From assembly GCA_050303335.1 (NCBI GenBank), contig JBNLBN010000019.1, positions 1 to 24,921 of the forward strand: 24,921 nt of DNA, in the 5' to 3' direction. Made by a program: the position numbers and the translations under genes. This stretch comes from Bilamarchaeum sp050303335 (GTDB taxonomy: Archaea; Micrarchaeota; Micrarchaeia; Anstonellales; Bilamarchaeaceae). Each line of letters opens with the position of its first letter. Position 1 is the stretch's first letter. Positions 14,084-21,152 of this stretch are shown one piece after another. The notes below the pieces were generated by a model. That model was not told the origin of the DNA, ran no database searches, and saw only the letters and a list, made by a program, of their open reading frames with translations.

Positions 14084-15193
14084 ATGAAGGTTCTTTTCGT
14101 ACATTGCTGGAGCAACAACAGGGGTGATCGTGCAATACTGTCATCCGCTATCAGAATGATCAGGAATATCGACAAAAATGCCGGAATCAGCGTGCTCCTT
14201 TCCCATCCTTCAGAAATCGATGCGGATGTTTTCCCGTGGCCCTGGCCGGTCCATAAGCCGAAGGGCCTCGACCTGATAATGTATCCGCTTATCATATCAG
14301 GCAACTATATGTCAGTCATCCTCTTCAGGCTGTTCGGATGGAGGTTCCTGCCTTTTTCCAGATCGCTTGGCGAATTCTTCGACAGCGACATAATCATAAG
14401 CCCGGGCGGGGATTTCATCAGCCCGAAATTCTTCATGATCACGTCCCTTAGCGAGATATTATTTGCAAAGATGCTCGGGAAGAAGGTGGTAATACTTGCC
14501 CAGAGCATGGGGCCATTTTACGGACTGGACAGGCTGGTCGCCTCTAAGGTGATAGGGATGTGCGACCTGATAATCGCAAGAGAGAAAAAGACAGCCGAGC
14601 ACCTTGCGCAGATGGGGATCAGGAATGTCCATGTTACTGCCGACCTCGCATTCGCGCTTGATGGCAATGATGCAGGAAAAAGGAACGGCATTGCCATGTG
14701 CCCCAAAGACAACCATGACATGGAGCACACTGTTGCGCTGATAGACAGGATAACGAAAACAGGAAGGAAGGTAGTACTGATACCAACAGACAGTCACGAT
14801 GCCGGATTCCAGAAGGAGATCGCTGAAAAAACCGGAGTGGAACTGAAAGACAATCTGGGCCATGAGGATATCATCAGGGAACTGTCCGGATGCGAGTTCG
14901 TGTTGAGCGGAAGGATGCACGGCGCGATAATGGCAGTAGTTGCAGGGACGCCGTTTTTTGCTATATCTGACGGGTTCAAGTACAGCGCGGTTCTTGACGA
15001 TGTCTGCCCCGGCTGCGTGATGGGCATGGATGAATTTACCAGCGGAAACCATAAGAGGATAATCAGGAAGATCGAGGAAAAGGAAACGCTTGGGATGATC
15101 ATCAGGAAGAATTACCCGGAAGTAAAGAAAAAATCAAAGGAAAATGAAAAATTGCTGCAGAAGGCATTCAGGGAATGGGGCTACATAAAGTAG
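14084..15193 (+). CDS. Polysaccharide pyruvyl transferase family protein (WcaK/CsaB-like)
   Basis: A 369-residue protein of the polysaccharide pyruvyl transferase family, whose members add a ketal pyruvate from PEP to sugars of surface polymers. Visible blocks are RGDRAILSSAIRMI near the N-terminus, IIISPGGDFIS (about 104-114), KKVVILAQSMGPFYG (about 132-146), a central CDLIIAREKKTAEHL, and the near-C-terminal LSGRMHGAIMAV, which carries the conserved histidine. Length is typical. It follows the previous gene after 67 bp that contain a weak TATA-like GAAATACTTT stretch and GAGGG before the ATG, so it may have its own promoter. The last 13 bp overlap the convergent gene at 15181. It suits the glycan cluster: pyruvylated glycans often anchor S-layer-type proteins, though no SLH-type domain is seen here. 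Confidence 0.85.
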   Translation: MKVLFVHCWSNNRGDRAILSSAIRMIRNIDKNAGISVLLSHPSEIDADVFPWPWPVHKPKGLDLIMYPLIISGNYMSVILFRLFGWRFLPFSRSLGEFFDSDIIISPGGDFISPKFFMITSLSEILFAKMLGKKVVILAQSMGPFYGLDRLVASKVIGMCDLIIAREKKTAEHLAQMGIRNVHVTADLAFALDGNDAGKRNGIAMCPKDNHDMEHTVALIDRITKTGRKVVLIPTDSHDAGFQKEIAEKTGVELKDNLGHEDIIRELSGCEFVLSGRMHGAIMAVVAGTPFFAISDGFKYSAVLDDVCPGCVMGMDEFTSGNHKRIIRKIEEKETLGMIIRKNYPEVKKKSKENEKLLQKAFREWGYIK

Positions 15194-15549
15194 AATAATG
15201 CCAGCGTTCCGAGAAGAAGCAGTGCGATTATGAATATTACTGCCTTGTTCTTGTATTCGATCTCTTCCTTGGTAAGAGGACGCAGCTCATCCTTGTGCTG
15301 CCGTTCCATCACAGATCCAAGGACCACGCCGAATACCATCCCCATGGGTATTCCTATGGATATGTTTCCAAGAGCTATACCGATGGGCACGCCGAGGGGA
15401 AGGCCAAGGGCAATCCCGATCCCCATGTAATGGCCTTTCGGATGCTTGCCCGTCTTCTCATAAAGATCCTTTTTCATTTTCAGCGCCGGAATCGCGAATA
15501 TGCCGATAATCACTATCAACAGTCCGATTATCAATGCTGCTTCGATCAT
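15181..15549 (-). CDS. Small glycine-zipper membrane protein
   Basis: A 122-residue protein of no recognised family. A first transmembrane helix (about 3-23) is followed by a basic loop with KTGKHPKGHY. The middle (about 41-78) is a long Gly-rich hydrophobic stretch with GIGIALGLPLG, PIGIALG and IGIPMGMVFG, where glycines recur every three to five residues as in glycine-zipper or channel-like segments. A charged loop (RQHKDELRPLTKEE) and a final helix (about 102-121) complete it. The ATG at 15547-15549 has a TATA-like stretch 25 bp upstream, inside the end of the next gene. Its tail overlaps the pyruvyl transferase gene by 13 bp. Function unknown. Confidence 0.72.
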   Translation of the reverse strand: MIEAALIIGLLIVIIGIFAIPALKMKKDLYEKTGKHPKGHYMGIGIALGLPLGVPIGIALGNISIGIPMGMVFGVVLGSVMERQHKDELRPLTKEEIEYKNKAVIFIIALLLLGTLALFYFM

Positions 15550-15567
15550 GCATATGAATTAGAGTCA

Positions 15568-15580
15568 ATTATTATAGAAC
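15568..15580 (-). promoter_or_regulatory. TATA-like element for the glycine-zipper protein
   Basis: The minus strand reads TTCTATAATAATT, centred 25 bp before the ATG at 15547-15549. It includes the stop codon of the upstream methyltransferase-like gene. Confidence 0.5.
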
Positions 15581-17062
15581 TTTCCTGTATTCGAAGCCGT
15601 ACATCCCGCTCCGGAAAGGCGGGGAGATCGGGACCCTGATTGATCCGGCAAAATCAAGGTGCGTGCTGAACCTGGTCATGTAGCTGTTTCGAAGAGTGCT
15701 TTTCTTTATAGGGTTTGGCGATGATTTTGGCGGGGGCCATTCGTCTATCAGTATCAGCGATCCTCCTGTCTTTACCGCATCGATCGCCTTTTGCAGGAAG
15801 TCGAACCTTTCCCTGTCTCCCATTCCGTGGAGGATCCTGTCCAGTATGATGCAGTTTACTTCCGATTCCGGCAGTTCACCTTCCTCTGAAATGAACAGTT
15901 CGCTGTCCCTCTTCTTGAGGAATCTCATCCACGGGCTTTTTCCGTTCGGCTTCATGCCCTCGAGGAAAAGATCCTCTATTGCACGGAACATGGAAACGAT
16001 CTTCGTGCTTGCCTCAGCCCTTTCCACTCCGCGGTCTTCCGGAAGTTTTTCCGGACAGATGACCCTGTCCTGGTCCTTCCTGTATACCACCAGGTGCATA
16101 GTGTGGATAGAATCTATAGGTACCATAAGCTGTGTCACGAATCTCGAATTCTCCATCTGGTTCATTATGGAATACCTGAACCTCTCCCATGATATTGCCC
16201 TGAGGCTGTCGTTGAACAGATAGGCGAAGCTCGGCCCCATCGGCCCTCCGCCGTCCGAAAGTAGTGCGGGCTGCTCATCAATGACAATGAATGTCCCGTC
16301 GTCCTCAAGCTGCCTGTATGCATTTTCGACAGCTACGAACTTGGCATTTACATGCCGGTCGGAATTGACCCTCATGTAATTTTCCTTCCTTTCCTGCTTT
16401 ACAACCTCGCCGTCTGAGATCAGGTGCAGGGTCTGCGAGAGTATTGCCGTCCTGAATTTCCTTCCGGCATCGAAAGTCGCGATCGGCTGGGATGTGTAAT
16501 CAATTCGGAAAGGGAACCCGATGAGTTTCGCAAGGGCGAATGTCCTCATCTCCGCAGAAAGGTCGTTTGCGATAATATCAAGTGCTGCCACCCTATCCTG
16601 CGGGAGCGCTTCTGCAAGAAGCTTCAGCACTGTGCCCGTACCGGCGCTAAGTTCTACCAGGGATTCGCCGACAAGGGGCTTTGTGAAACCTATCTGTTCA
16701 ATTGTGACAAGCTGCCGAAGCAGTAGATCGATGGACCTCTCGTGGTCCGCCATAAAAGGATCATAATGGGGAGCGAATTTCCTGTACCGGAATTCATTGA
16801 TCTCAATATCATCAAGCACGCTCAGGAGCTTTGACATCCTGGACTTGAAACGTGAAAGGGTCGAGCGCAGTTTCTGGTCATGCTTTGTCAGTTTTCTCTG
16901 GGCCTCCTCGGTTGAAACTGATCCGCTTTTGAATTGTGAATCCAGGCCCCTGAAGTATCTGTTATGGCCGCCCATCTTTGAGTCGAATTCGTTCATTGTC
17001 CGCTCTATATGGCCGTATACCCTCTTGACGTAATCCTTCCTAGTCGTAACCCTGTTACCCAT
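15572..17062 (-). CDS. SAM-dependent methyltransferase-like protein with a repeated C-terminal half
   Basis: A 496-residue protein. The N-terminal 90 residues are charged and helical (likely coiled coil, 45-85). Residues 95-330 form a class I methyltransferase domain: motif I is VELSAGTGTVLKLLA (136-150), followed by AALDIIANDLS, AILSQTLHLIS (206-216), and GTFIVIDEQPALL (256-268). After a linker, residues 400-496 repeat the late strands of the fold: CIILDRILHGMGD, GSLILIDEWPPP (434-445) and a terminal VPI ... YGFEYRK like the first-half VPI ... MHLVVYRK. The second copy has no visible motif I, so it should not bind SAM by itself. ATG 17060-17062 is chosen; a TTG lies just upstream at 17065, and a TATA-like TTTAAA is about 26-29 bp away. 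Substrate unknown. Confidence 0.72.
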   Translation of the reverse strand: MGNRVTTRKDYVKRVYGHIERTMNEFDSKMGGHNRYFRGLDSQFKSGSVSTEEAQRKLTKHDQKLRSTLSRFKSRMSKLLSVLDDIEINEFRYRKFAPHYDPFMADHERSIDLLLRQLVTIEQIGFTKPLVGESLVELSAGTGTVLKLLAEALPQDRVAALDIIANDLSAEMRTFALAKLIGFPFRIDYTSQPIATFDAGRKFRTAILSQTLHLISDGEVVKQERKENYMRVNSDRHVNAKFVAVENAYRQLEDDGTFIVIDEQPALLSDGGGPMGPSFAYLFNDSLRAISWERFRYSIMNQMENSRFVTQLMVPIDSIHTMHLVVYRKDQDRVICPEKLPEDRGVERAEASTKIVSMFRAIEDLFLEGMKPNGKSPWMRFLKKRDSELFISEEGELPESEVNCIILDRILHGMGDRERFDFLQKAIDAVKTGGSLILIDEWPPPKSSPNPIKKSTLRNSYMTRFSTHLDFAGSIRVPISPPFRSGMYGFEYRKVL

Positions 17063-17086
17063 CAATAGTATATTCTGGCTGGAAAT

Positions 17087-17095
17087 GTTTTAAAG
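17087..17095 (-). promoter_or_regulatory. TATA-like element for the methyltransferase-like gene
   Basis: The minus strand reads CTTTAAAAC, centred 29 bp before the ATG at 17062 and 26 bp before the TTG at 17065. It sits in the 34-bp gap after the DipZ-like gene. Confidence 0.45.
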
Positions 17096-17096
17096 A

Positions 17097-18110
17097 TCAT
17101 CCAAATGTGAACGTGTAGAGTTCGAAGTCACCTTTTGCTTCGATTGTCAGGACTTCTTCTACATAACCATCGTTCGCGACGACATTGTAGAGCGTATTGC
17201 CATCCACGGTCACAAAGGATTCCTCATCTCCGTTTCTGATAGTCAGCTCTGCGTTTCCGCCTGCTACGATGTTCACGTCCTTGGCCCTGTATTTCAGGAC
17301 AACCTTTCCGGTTTCCGACTGGAGTTCGATGAAATCGCCGTTGCTTTTCCAGGTGCCCTCAAGGTACACTGTGTCCCTTTTGAATTCATCCGGAAGAATA
17401 TAGTTCTTTGATTGTGTCGGAAGGAATCCGCCATTGCCGATGTTCTGGTTACGGGGTATTGCAAAGTCATATCCGAGGTAAAGCTCGGGTGTCTTCGGCT
17501 GGGTGAAATCGACATCGCTCGAAATATCGCTTGATACAAGAGAGTCATCGATCGTTGCGTTCCTTTCAGCAAGAAGCTCCTGTATGACGCGCTCCGTTTC
17601 CTCGTAGGCACCTTCTCCAATATGGTCATAGCGGATATTGCCGTTGATGTCTATCAGGTATTTCCTTGGCCAGAACCTGTTGCCGTAAGCCCTCCAGGTC
17701 TCGAAATTGTTGTCAAGGACCACAGGGTACTGTATGTTGTTCTTCCTTACTGCGGATAAGACATTGTCATAGTCCTTCTCGAATTCGAATTCCGGCGAAT
17801 GCACTCCGATAATTAGCAGGCCGTCATCGCGGTATTTCTGGTCCCATGCAGTAAGATAGGGAAGTGTCCTGATGCAGTTTATGCAGGAATAGGTCCAGAA
17901 ATCGACCAGCACCACCTTGCCCTTTTCTATGCTGATGTTTTCGTCGGTGTTGATATACCCCTGGATTCCCTGGAGGCCTGGTGCATGCTCACCCTGCTGG
18001 ACAGGAGGAAGTATGGACTGGCTCCTTGGCGCCAGGGTGCTTATGAAGTAAATCGTACCGATAATGATGATTATCGCCACTGCGATTGTCAGGGGATCAT
18101 TCGCCTTCAT
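17097..18110 (-). CDS. TlpA/DipZ-like thioredoxin-fold protein with C-terminal beta domain
   Basis: A 337-residue membrane-anchored thiol-disulfide protein. An N-terminal helix (about 6-24) anchors it, with the rest outside. The thioredoxin fold (about 40-190) has the redox pair C76-I-N-C79 in FWTYSCINCI, then IGVHSPEFEFEKD and RFWPRKYLIDINGNIRYDHIGEG. A second domain (about 205-337) starts PELYLGYDFA and contains YILPDEF, LEGTWKSN and IVAGGNAELTI. This is the beta domain found after the thioredoxin domain in bacterial DipZ. In DipZ the CcdA part is fused in front; here CcdA is the preceding gene, overlapping by four bases (ATGA). Start at 18108-18110 is set by that overlap; the longer frame lies inside ccdA. 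It likely receives electrons from CcdA to reduce extracytoplasmic disulfides. Identification is strong, exact client unknown. Confidence 0.88.
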   Translation of the reverse strand: MKANDPLTIAVAIIIIIGTIYFISTLAPRSQSILPPVQQGEHAPGLQGIQGYINTDENISIEKGKVVLVDFWTYSCINCIRTLPYLTAWDQKYRDDGLLIIGVHSPEFEFEKDYDNVLSAVRKNNIQYPVVLDNNFETWRAYGNRFWPRKYLIDINGNIRYDHIGEGAYEETERVIQELLAERNATIDDSLVSSDISSDVDFTQPKTPELYLGYDFAIPRNQNIGNGGFLPTQSKNYILPDEFKRDTVYLEGTWKSNGDFIELQSETGKVVLKYRAKDVNIVAGGNAELTIRNGDEESFVTVDGNTLYNVVANDGYVEEVLTIEAKGDFELYTFTFG

Positions 18111-18814
18111 GAGATTACCTCGTTTACAAGATCGAAACTTGCCACGATCGAGAGGGTATTCGTGAACACGAGGACACCCAGGATGATCAGGACGATTCCG
18201 AATATTATGTTCAGCCATTTCAGGTAGGGCTGGATTGCCTTGATGAGCCCTCCTGCCCTTGAAACGAACAGACCGGTGATCAGGAATGGGACTCCCAGTC
18301 CGAGCGAATACGAGAGCATCAGCGGAAGCGCTGATCCGGGCTCGGTAATTGCAAGCGTAAGAATTCCTCCAAGAACTGCGCCCACGCATGGGGTCCATCC
18401 CACTGCAAAAGCAGCCCCGAAGAGGAACGATGTAAGGAATGACGTGTTCTTTTTCTTCATGTGTATCTTATGCTCGCTCTGGAGCGCATCGATCTTCACT
18501 ACCCCAAGGAGGATAAGTCCGAAGAGGATTATGATTATTCCGCCCACATATCCAAGATAGGTCTGGACATCATATGCTATCTGCGAAAGGACGCTCTGCA
18601 GAAGCACTCCCACGATGGAAAAGACCAGTGAAAAGCCAAGAACGAAGAATATGCTGCTAAGGAATATCCTTGAACGGAGTTCCGGGGAGTATTTCTCCTT
18701 GATGGTCGTTCCTGCAAGGAATGTGAGATATGCAGGGATGAGGGGCAGGATGCACGGGCTCAAAAATGAGACGATTCCTGCCACAAAAGCCAGGATTACA
18801 GTTGTTTCAGCCAA
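18107..18814 (-). CDS. ccdA: CcdA/DsbD-type transmembrane electron carrier
   Basis: A 235-residue, six-helix membrane protein of the CcdA (DsbD beta) family. It moves reducing equivalents from cytosolic thioredoxin to thioredoxin-fold proteins outside. The two redox cysteines are visible in FLSPCILPLIPAYL (C21) and GWTPCVGAVLGG (about C141), each in a Pro-Cys motif as expected. Helices are spaced normally. The start is TTG (18812-18814). It is supported by AAGGTGA (18821-18827) six bases upstream and by an overlap of eight bases with the end of the thioredoxin lipoprotein gene. It ends in a four-base overlap with the TlpA/DipZ-like gene. The three genes form one coupled redox operon. Confidence 0.93.
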   Translation of the reverse strand: MAETTVILAFVAGIVSFLSPCILPLIPAYLTFLAGTTIKEKYSPELRSRIFLSSIFFVLGFSLVFSIVGVLLQSVLSQIAYDVQTYLGYVGGIIIILFGLILLGVVKIDALQSEHKIHMKKKNTSFLTSFLFGAAFAVGWTPCVGAVLGGILTLAITEPGSALPLMLSYSLGLGVPFLITGLFVSRAGGLIKAIQPYLKWLNIIFGIVLIILGVLVFTNTLSIVASFDLVNEVIS

Positions 18815-19367
18815 TTGTATTCACCTTATCCAGGACCTGGGATTCGGACCAGAATTCCTGTGATTTGATTACCACATCGCCCTCACTGTTAATAAGTACG
18901 TGGGTGTGCTGGTAAGTGATCCCGAATTCCCTTGCAAGATCCACTTCATCCTGGTCGGTATCGGAATCCTTGTAATTGACGCGGAATCCGACAATTTCAG
19001 GATCGGTTATCTTCGCGAATGCAGATTCTATTTCCGGCTCCTGCTGAGCGCAGCTCGGGCACCAGTTGGCATAGAATTCCAGGAAGATCTTCTTCCCGTC
19101 CTCTCTTGCCTGCAGGTATGCTGATTTTTCGAACGGAACATATGAACCTCCAAGTTCCATAGTAGTTTCATCTGTCATGGATTCACCGGTCTCTTCCATT
19201 GAATCGCCGGTTTCCTGCATCTGGTCTCCGGCTTTTTCATCAACCATCGAATCCCCGGTATCTTCCACTGTGGTTTCTGTCATGGAATCTTCGGTTTCTT
19301 CTATCGTATTTTGGGCCGTGCACCCTAAAAACATGAGTGCGGCAGCGAGAAGGATTAATAGCTTCAT
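18807..19367 (-). CDS. Thioredoxin-fold lipoprotein
   Basis: A 186-residue predicted lipoprotein. The start is the ATG at 19365-19367 (MKLLILLAAALMFLGCTAQ); the lipobox ends at C16. A Ser/Thr/Glu-rich stalk (about 20-72) holds imperfect repeats such as DTGDSM, ETGDSM and ETGESM. The thioredoxin-like domain (about 78-186) has EFYANWCPSCAQQEP with the redox pair C103-P-S-C106, DLAREFGITYQHTHVLINSEG and the end LDKVNTIG. It lacks the usual cis-proline in the standard place (QHTHVLI rather than a T-P pair), which may alter substrate choice. It is the first gene of the redox operon, with a TATA-like box 26 bp upstream and a likely leaderless message. It probably exchanges electrons with CcdA outside the membrane. 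Confidence 0.87.
   Translation of the reverse strand: MKLLILLAAALMFLGCTAQNTIEETEDSMTETTVEDTGDSMVDEKAGDQMQETGDSMEETGESMTDETTMELGGSYVPFEKSAYLQAREDGKKIFLEFYANWCPSCAQQEPEIESAFAKITDPEIVGFRVNYKDSDTDQDEVDLAREFGITYQHTHVLINSEGDVVIKSQEFWSESQVLDKVNTIG
18821..18827 (-). promoter_or_regulatory. Ribosome-binding site for the TTG-started ccdA
   Basis: AAGGTGA on the minus strand, six bases before the TTG at 18812-18814. It sits inside the end of the lipoprotein gene and decides this start. Confidence 0.75.
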
Positions 19368-19387
19368 GGATCGCTTTGGATAATTTT

Positions 19388-19396
19388 TCTTTAAAA
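19388..19396 (-). promoter_or_regulatory. TATA box for the redox operon
   Basis: The minus strand reads TTTTAAAGA, centred about 25-26 bp before the ATG at 19365-19367. It fits a leaderless start. Confidence 0.5.
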
Positions 19397-19408
19397 CGGT
19401 TTCCCCAA

Positions 19409-19420
19409 ATTTTTTAATAA
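19409..19420 (+). promoter_or_regulatory. TATA box for the ABC exporter operon
   Basis: ATTTTTTAATAA is centred 25-26 bp before the GTG at 19440, with no Shine-Dalgarno site. This supports GTG as a leaderless start. Confidence 0.55.
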
Positions 19421-19439
19421 GGAACATGGATATCACTAT

Positions 19440-20357
19440 GTGCCGGCTGTAAAAATCGAGAACGTATCAAAAAAATTTTCAAGTGCAGATGTATCCATCA
19501 ACGCGCTTACTGATGTCTCCTTTGAAATAGAGGAAGGCGAGATCTTCGGGCTCCTGGGGCCCAACGGAGCTGGAAAGACCACCCTGATCAGCATAATGGC
19601 AGGGATAGTCACTCCGGAAACTGGGGACGCTCAGATATACGGCATGCACTGTGCAAAGGAGTCGACGCGGATACAGAAGATAATCAACGTGGTCTCCGGT
19701 TTCACTGGGGTGCCGTATTCCCTTTCGTGCGAGGAGGCGCTCAAGTACTATGCCTACCTTTATGGAATCCGCGATCAGGATTCGAAGATCAGGGAAGTGG
19801 CAAGGCTCACAAACAGCGAATATTTCCTCAAGCAGCAGGCATCAGACATATCATCAGGAATGAGGCAAAGGTTCATGATCGCAAAGGCGCTCATCAACGA
19901 TCCGAAGATAATAATCCTCGATGAGCCCACCGTCGGCCTGGACGTCGAATCGTCAGTAAGCATAAGGAACCTGATCGGCAATCTCAAGAAGGAGGGAAGG
20001 ACAATTCTCCTCACCACGCACAACATGAAGGAGGCCGAGGAGCTCTGCGACAGGATCGCATTCATAAACAAAGGAAAAATAATCGCGGTAGGAACTGCAG
20101 AGGAGCTGAAAAAGAAGATAAGAAACGGCAAGAAGATCCAGATAGTGACGGACGATCAGGAAGAAACCGCAAGAAGCCTCAGAGGATACGCGGTTAAGAA
20201 GATCGGCGAAAAGACCCTGGAGGTAACGGTAAGGGATGACATGAAGAAGGTGCTGAAGACCCTTTCCGGCACGAAATGCCGCATACATTCCATTGGAGAG
20301 GTTGAACCGTCGCTCGAGGAGACATACCTGGAATACATGAGGGGTAACAATGTTTGA
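19440..20357 (+). CDS. ABC transporter ATP-binding protein (exporter type)
   Basis: A 305-residue ABC ATPase of the ABC-2 exporter class (drug, lipid or polysaccharide export). Motifs: Walker A GPNGAGKT (40-47), Q-loop region SGFTGVPYSLS, signature SSGMRQR (138-144), Walker B IIILDEP (157-163), and the switch TTHNM. After about residue 220 there is an extra alpha/beta domain of about 85 residues ending SLEETYLEYM, as in NatA/CcmA-like exporters. The start is GTG (19440-19442), read from the TATA spacing. An out-of-frame ATG two bases earlier is rejected. It overlaps the permease gene by eight bases and is divergent from the redox operon. The substrate is unknown. Confidence 0.93.
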   Translation: MPAVKIENVSKKFSSADVSINALTDVSFEIEEGEIFGLLGPNGAGKTTLISIMAGIVTPETGDAQIYGMHCAKESTRIQKIINVVSGFTGVPYSLSCEEALKYYAYLYGIRDQDSKIREVARLTNSEYFLKQQASDISSGMRQRFMIAKALINDPKIIILDEPTVGLDVESSVSIRNLIGNLKKEGRTILLTTHNMKEAEELCDRIAFINKGKIIAVGTAEELKKKIRNGKKIQIVTDDQEETARSLRGYAVKKIGEKTLEVTVRDDMKKVLKTLSGTKCRIHSIGEVEPSLEETYLEYMRGNNV

Positions 20358-21120
20358 AAGGATTTACTCGCAGATCTACAAATCGATCAAGTCGATAAAA
20401 AGGAACACCTTCAGGATTTTCGACCTCACCATCTGGCCCCTGCTCTATCTTTTCCCGCTCACTTTCTTTGCCGATTATATCGGTGCAGGGGAGGAATTCA
20501 TAAACCTCATAATCCTCGGTATGATGGGATGGCGTGTAGTCTATTTCATCAGCCATGAAATGGTCCTTCTTTTCGTGGAGGAGTACTGGTCCAAATCACT
20601 TGCCCACTTCTTCATCTCGCCGATTTCCCGGCTCGAATATGCGATTGGAGCATCCATCTCCGGATTCGCCAAGGCCTCGTTCGTGATACTCCTCTACTTA
20701 GTCCTGACCAACATCCTCTACGGATTCGAGATAGTTGACTGGGGGATTTTCATCACGTCAATTATCGTCCTTGGGATTACAAGCCTTACCATCGGGCTGA
20801 TCCTCCTTGGCGCCGCATACTACATAAAGGAGAAGGAGGACGCTTTTTCTGTGGCATTCATTGTCCCGGATGCAATAGTACTCCTTTCAGGAGTGTATTT
20901 CTCCATCGATTCCGTCTACCCGGAGTACATGATCCCGTACATCAACCTTCTTCCGACGACCCATGCTTTCAACCTGCTCAAATCAATGCTCGGATTTGCA
21001 GAGGTGGATTACTTCATGCTTGCAGCAACCACTGCTGTGTGGTTCGTGATAGCGTACTTTTTCAATACCCTCCTTTACAACGCCGCAAGAAGGGAAGGAA
21101 AACTTGCAAAGCTCGGATGA
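20350..21120 (+). CDS. ABC-2 type permease
   Basis: A 256-residue membrane protein with six hydrophobic segments, the partner of the ATPase. Features of the ABC-2 family are visible: an amphipathic N-terminus (YSQIYKSIKSIKRN), the coupling-helix region EEYWSKSLAHFFISPISRLEYAIG (about 76-99), and the late-helix pattern LLSGVYFSIDSVYPEY ... INLLPTTHAF. These recall polysaccharide/lipid and drug exporters. The ATG has GAGGGGT four bases upstream and overlaps the ATPase gene by eight bases. With the ATPase it would form a dimer-of-two exporter. A link to the neighbouring glycan cluster is possible, but the operon stands on its own. Confidence 0.88.
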   Translation: MFERIYSQIYKSIKSIKRNTFRIFDLTIWPLLYLFPLTFFADYIGAGEEFINLIILGMMGWRVVYFISHEMVLLFVEEYWSKSLAHFFISPISRLEYAIGASISGFAKASFVILLYLVLTNILYGFEIVDWGIFITSIIVLGITSLTIGLILLGAAYYIKEKEDAFSVAFIVPDAIVLLSGVYFSIDSVYPEYMIPYINLLPTTHAFNLLKSMLGFAEVDYFMLAATTAVWFVIAYFFNTLLYNAARREGKLAKLG

Positions 21121-21129
21121 TTTAAAAAC
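21121..21129 (+). promoter_or_regulatory. TATA-like element for the J-domain gene
   Basis: TTTAAAAAC directly follows the permease stop and is about 28 bp before the ATG at 21153, with no Shine-Dalgarno site. Confidence 0.4.
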
Positions 21130-21152
21130 AGATATTTCCATAAAATAATTCA

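Noticed and set aside
14459..15052. A 197-codon open frame on the minus strand opposite the pyruvyl transferase
   Set aside because: It is rich in Cys, His and Tyr with no motifs, and lies wholly inside a recognisable enzyme gene.
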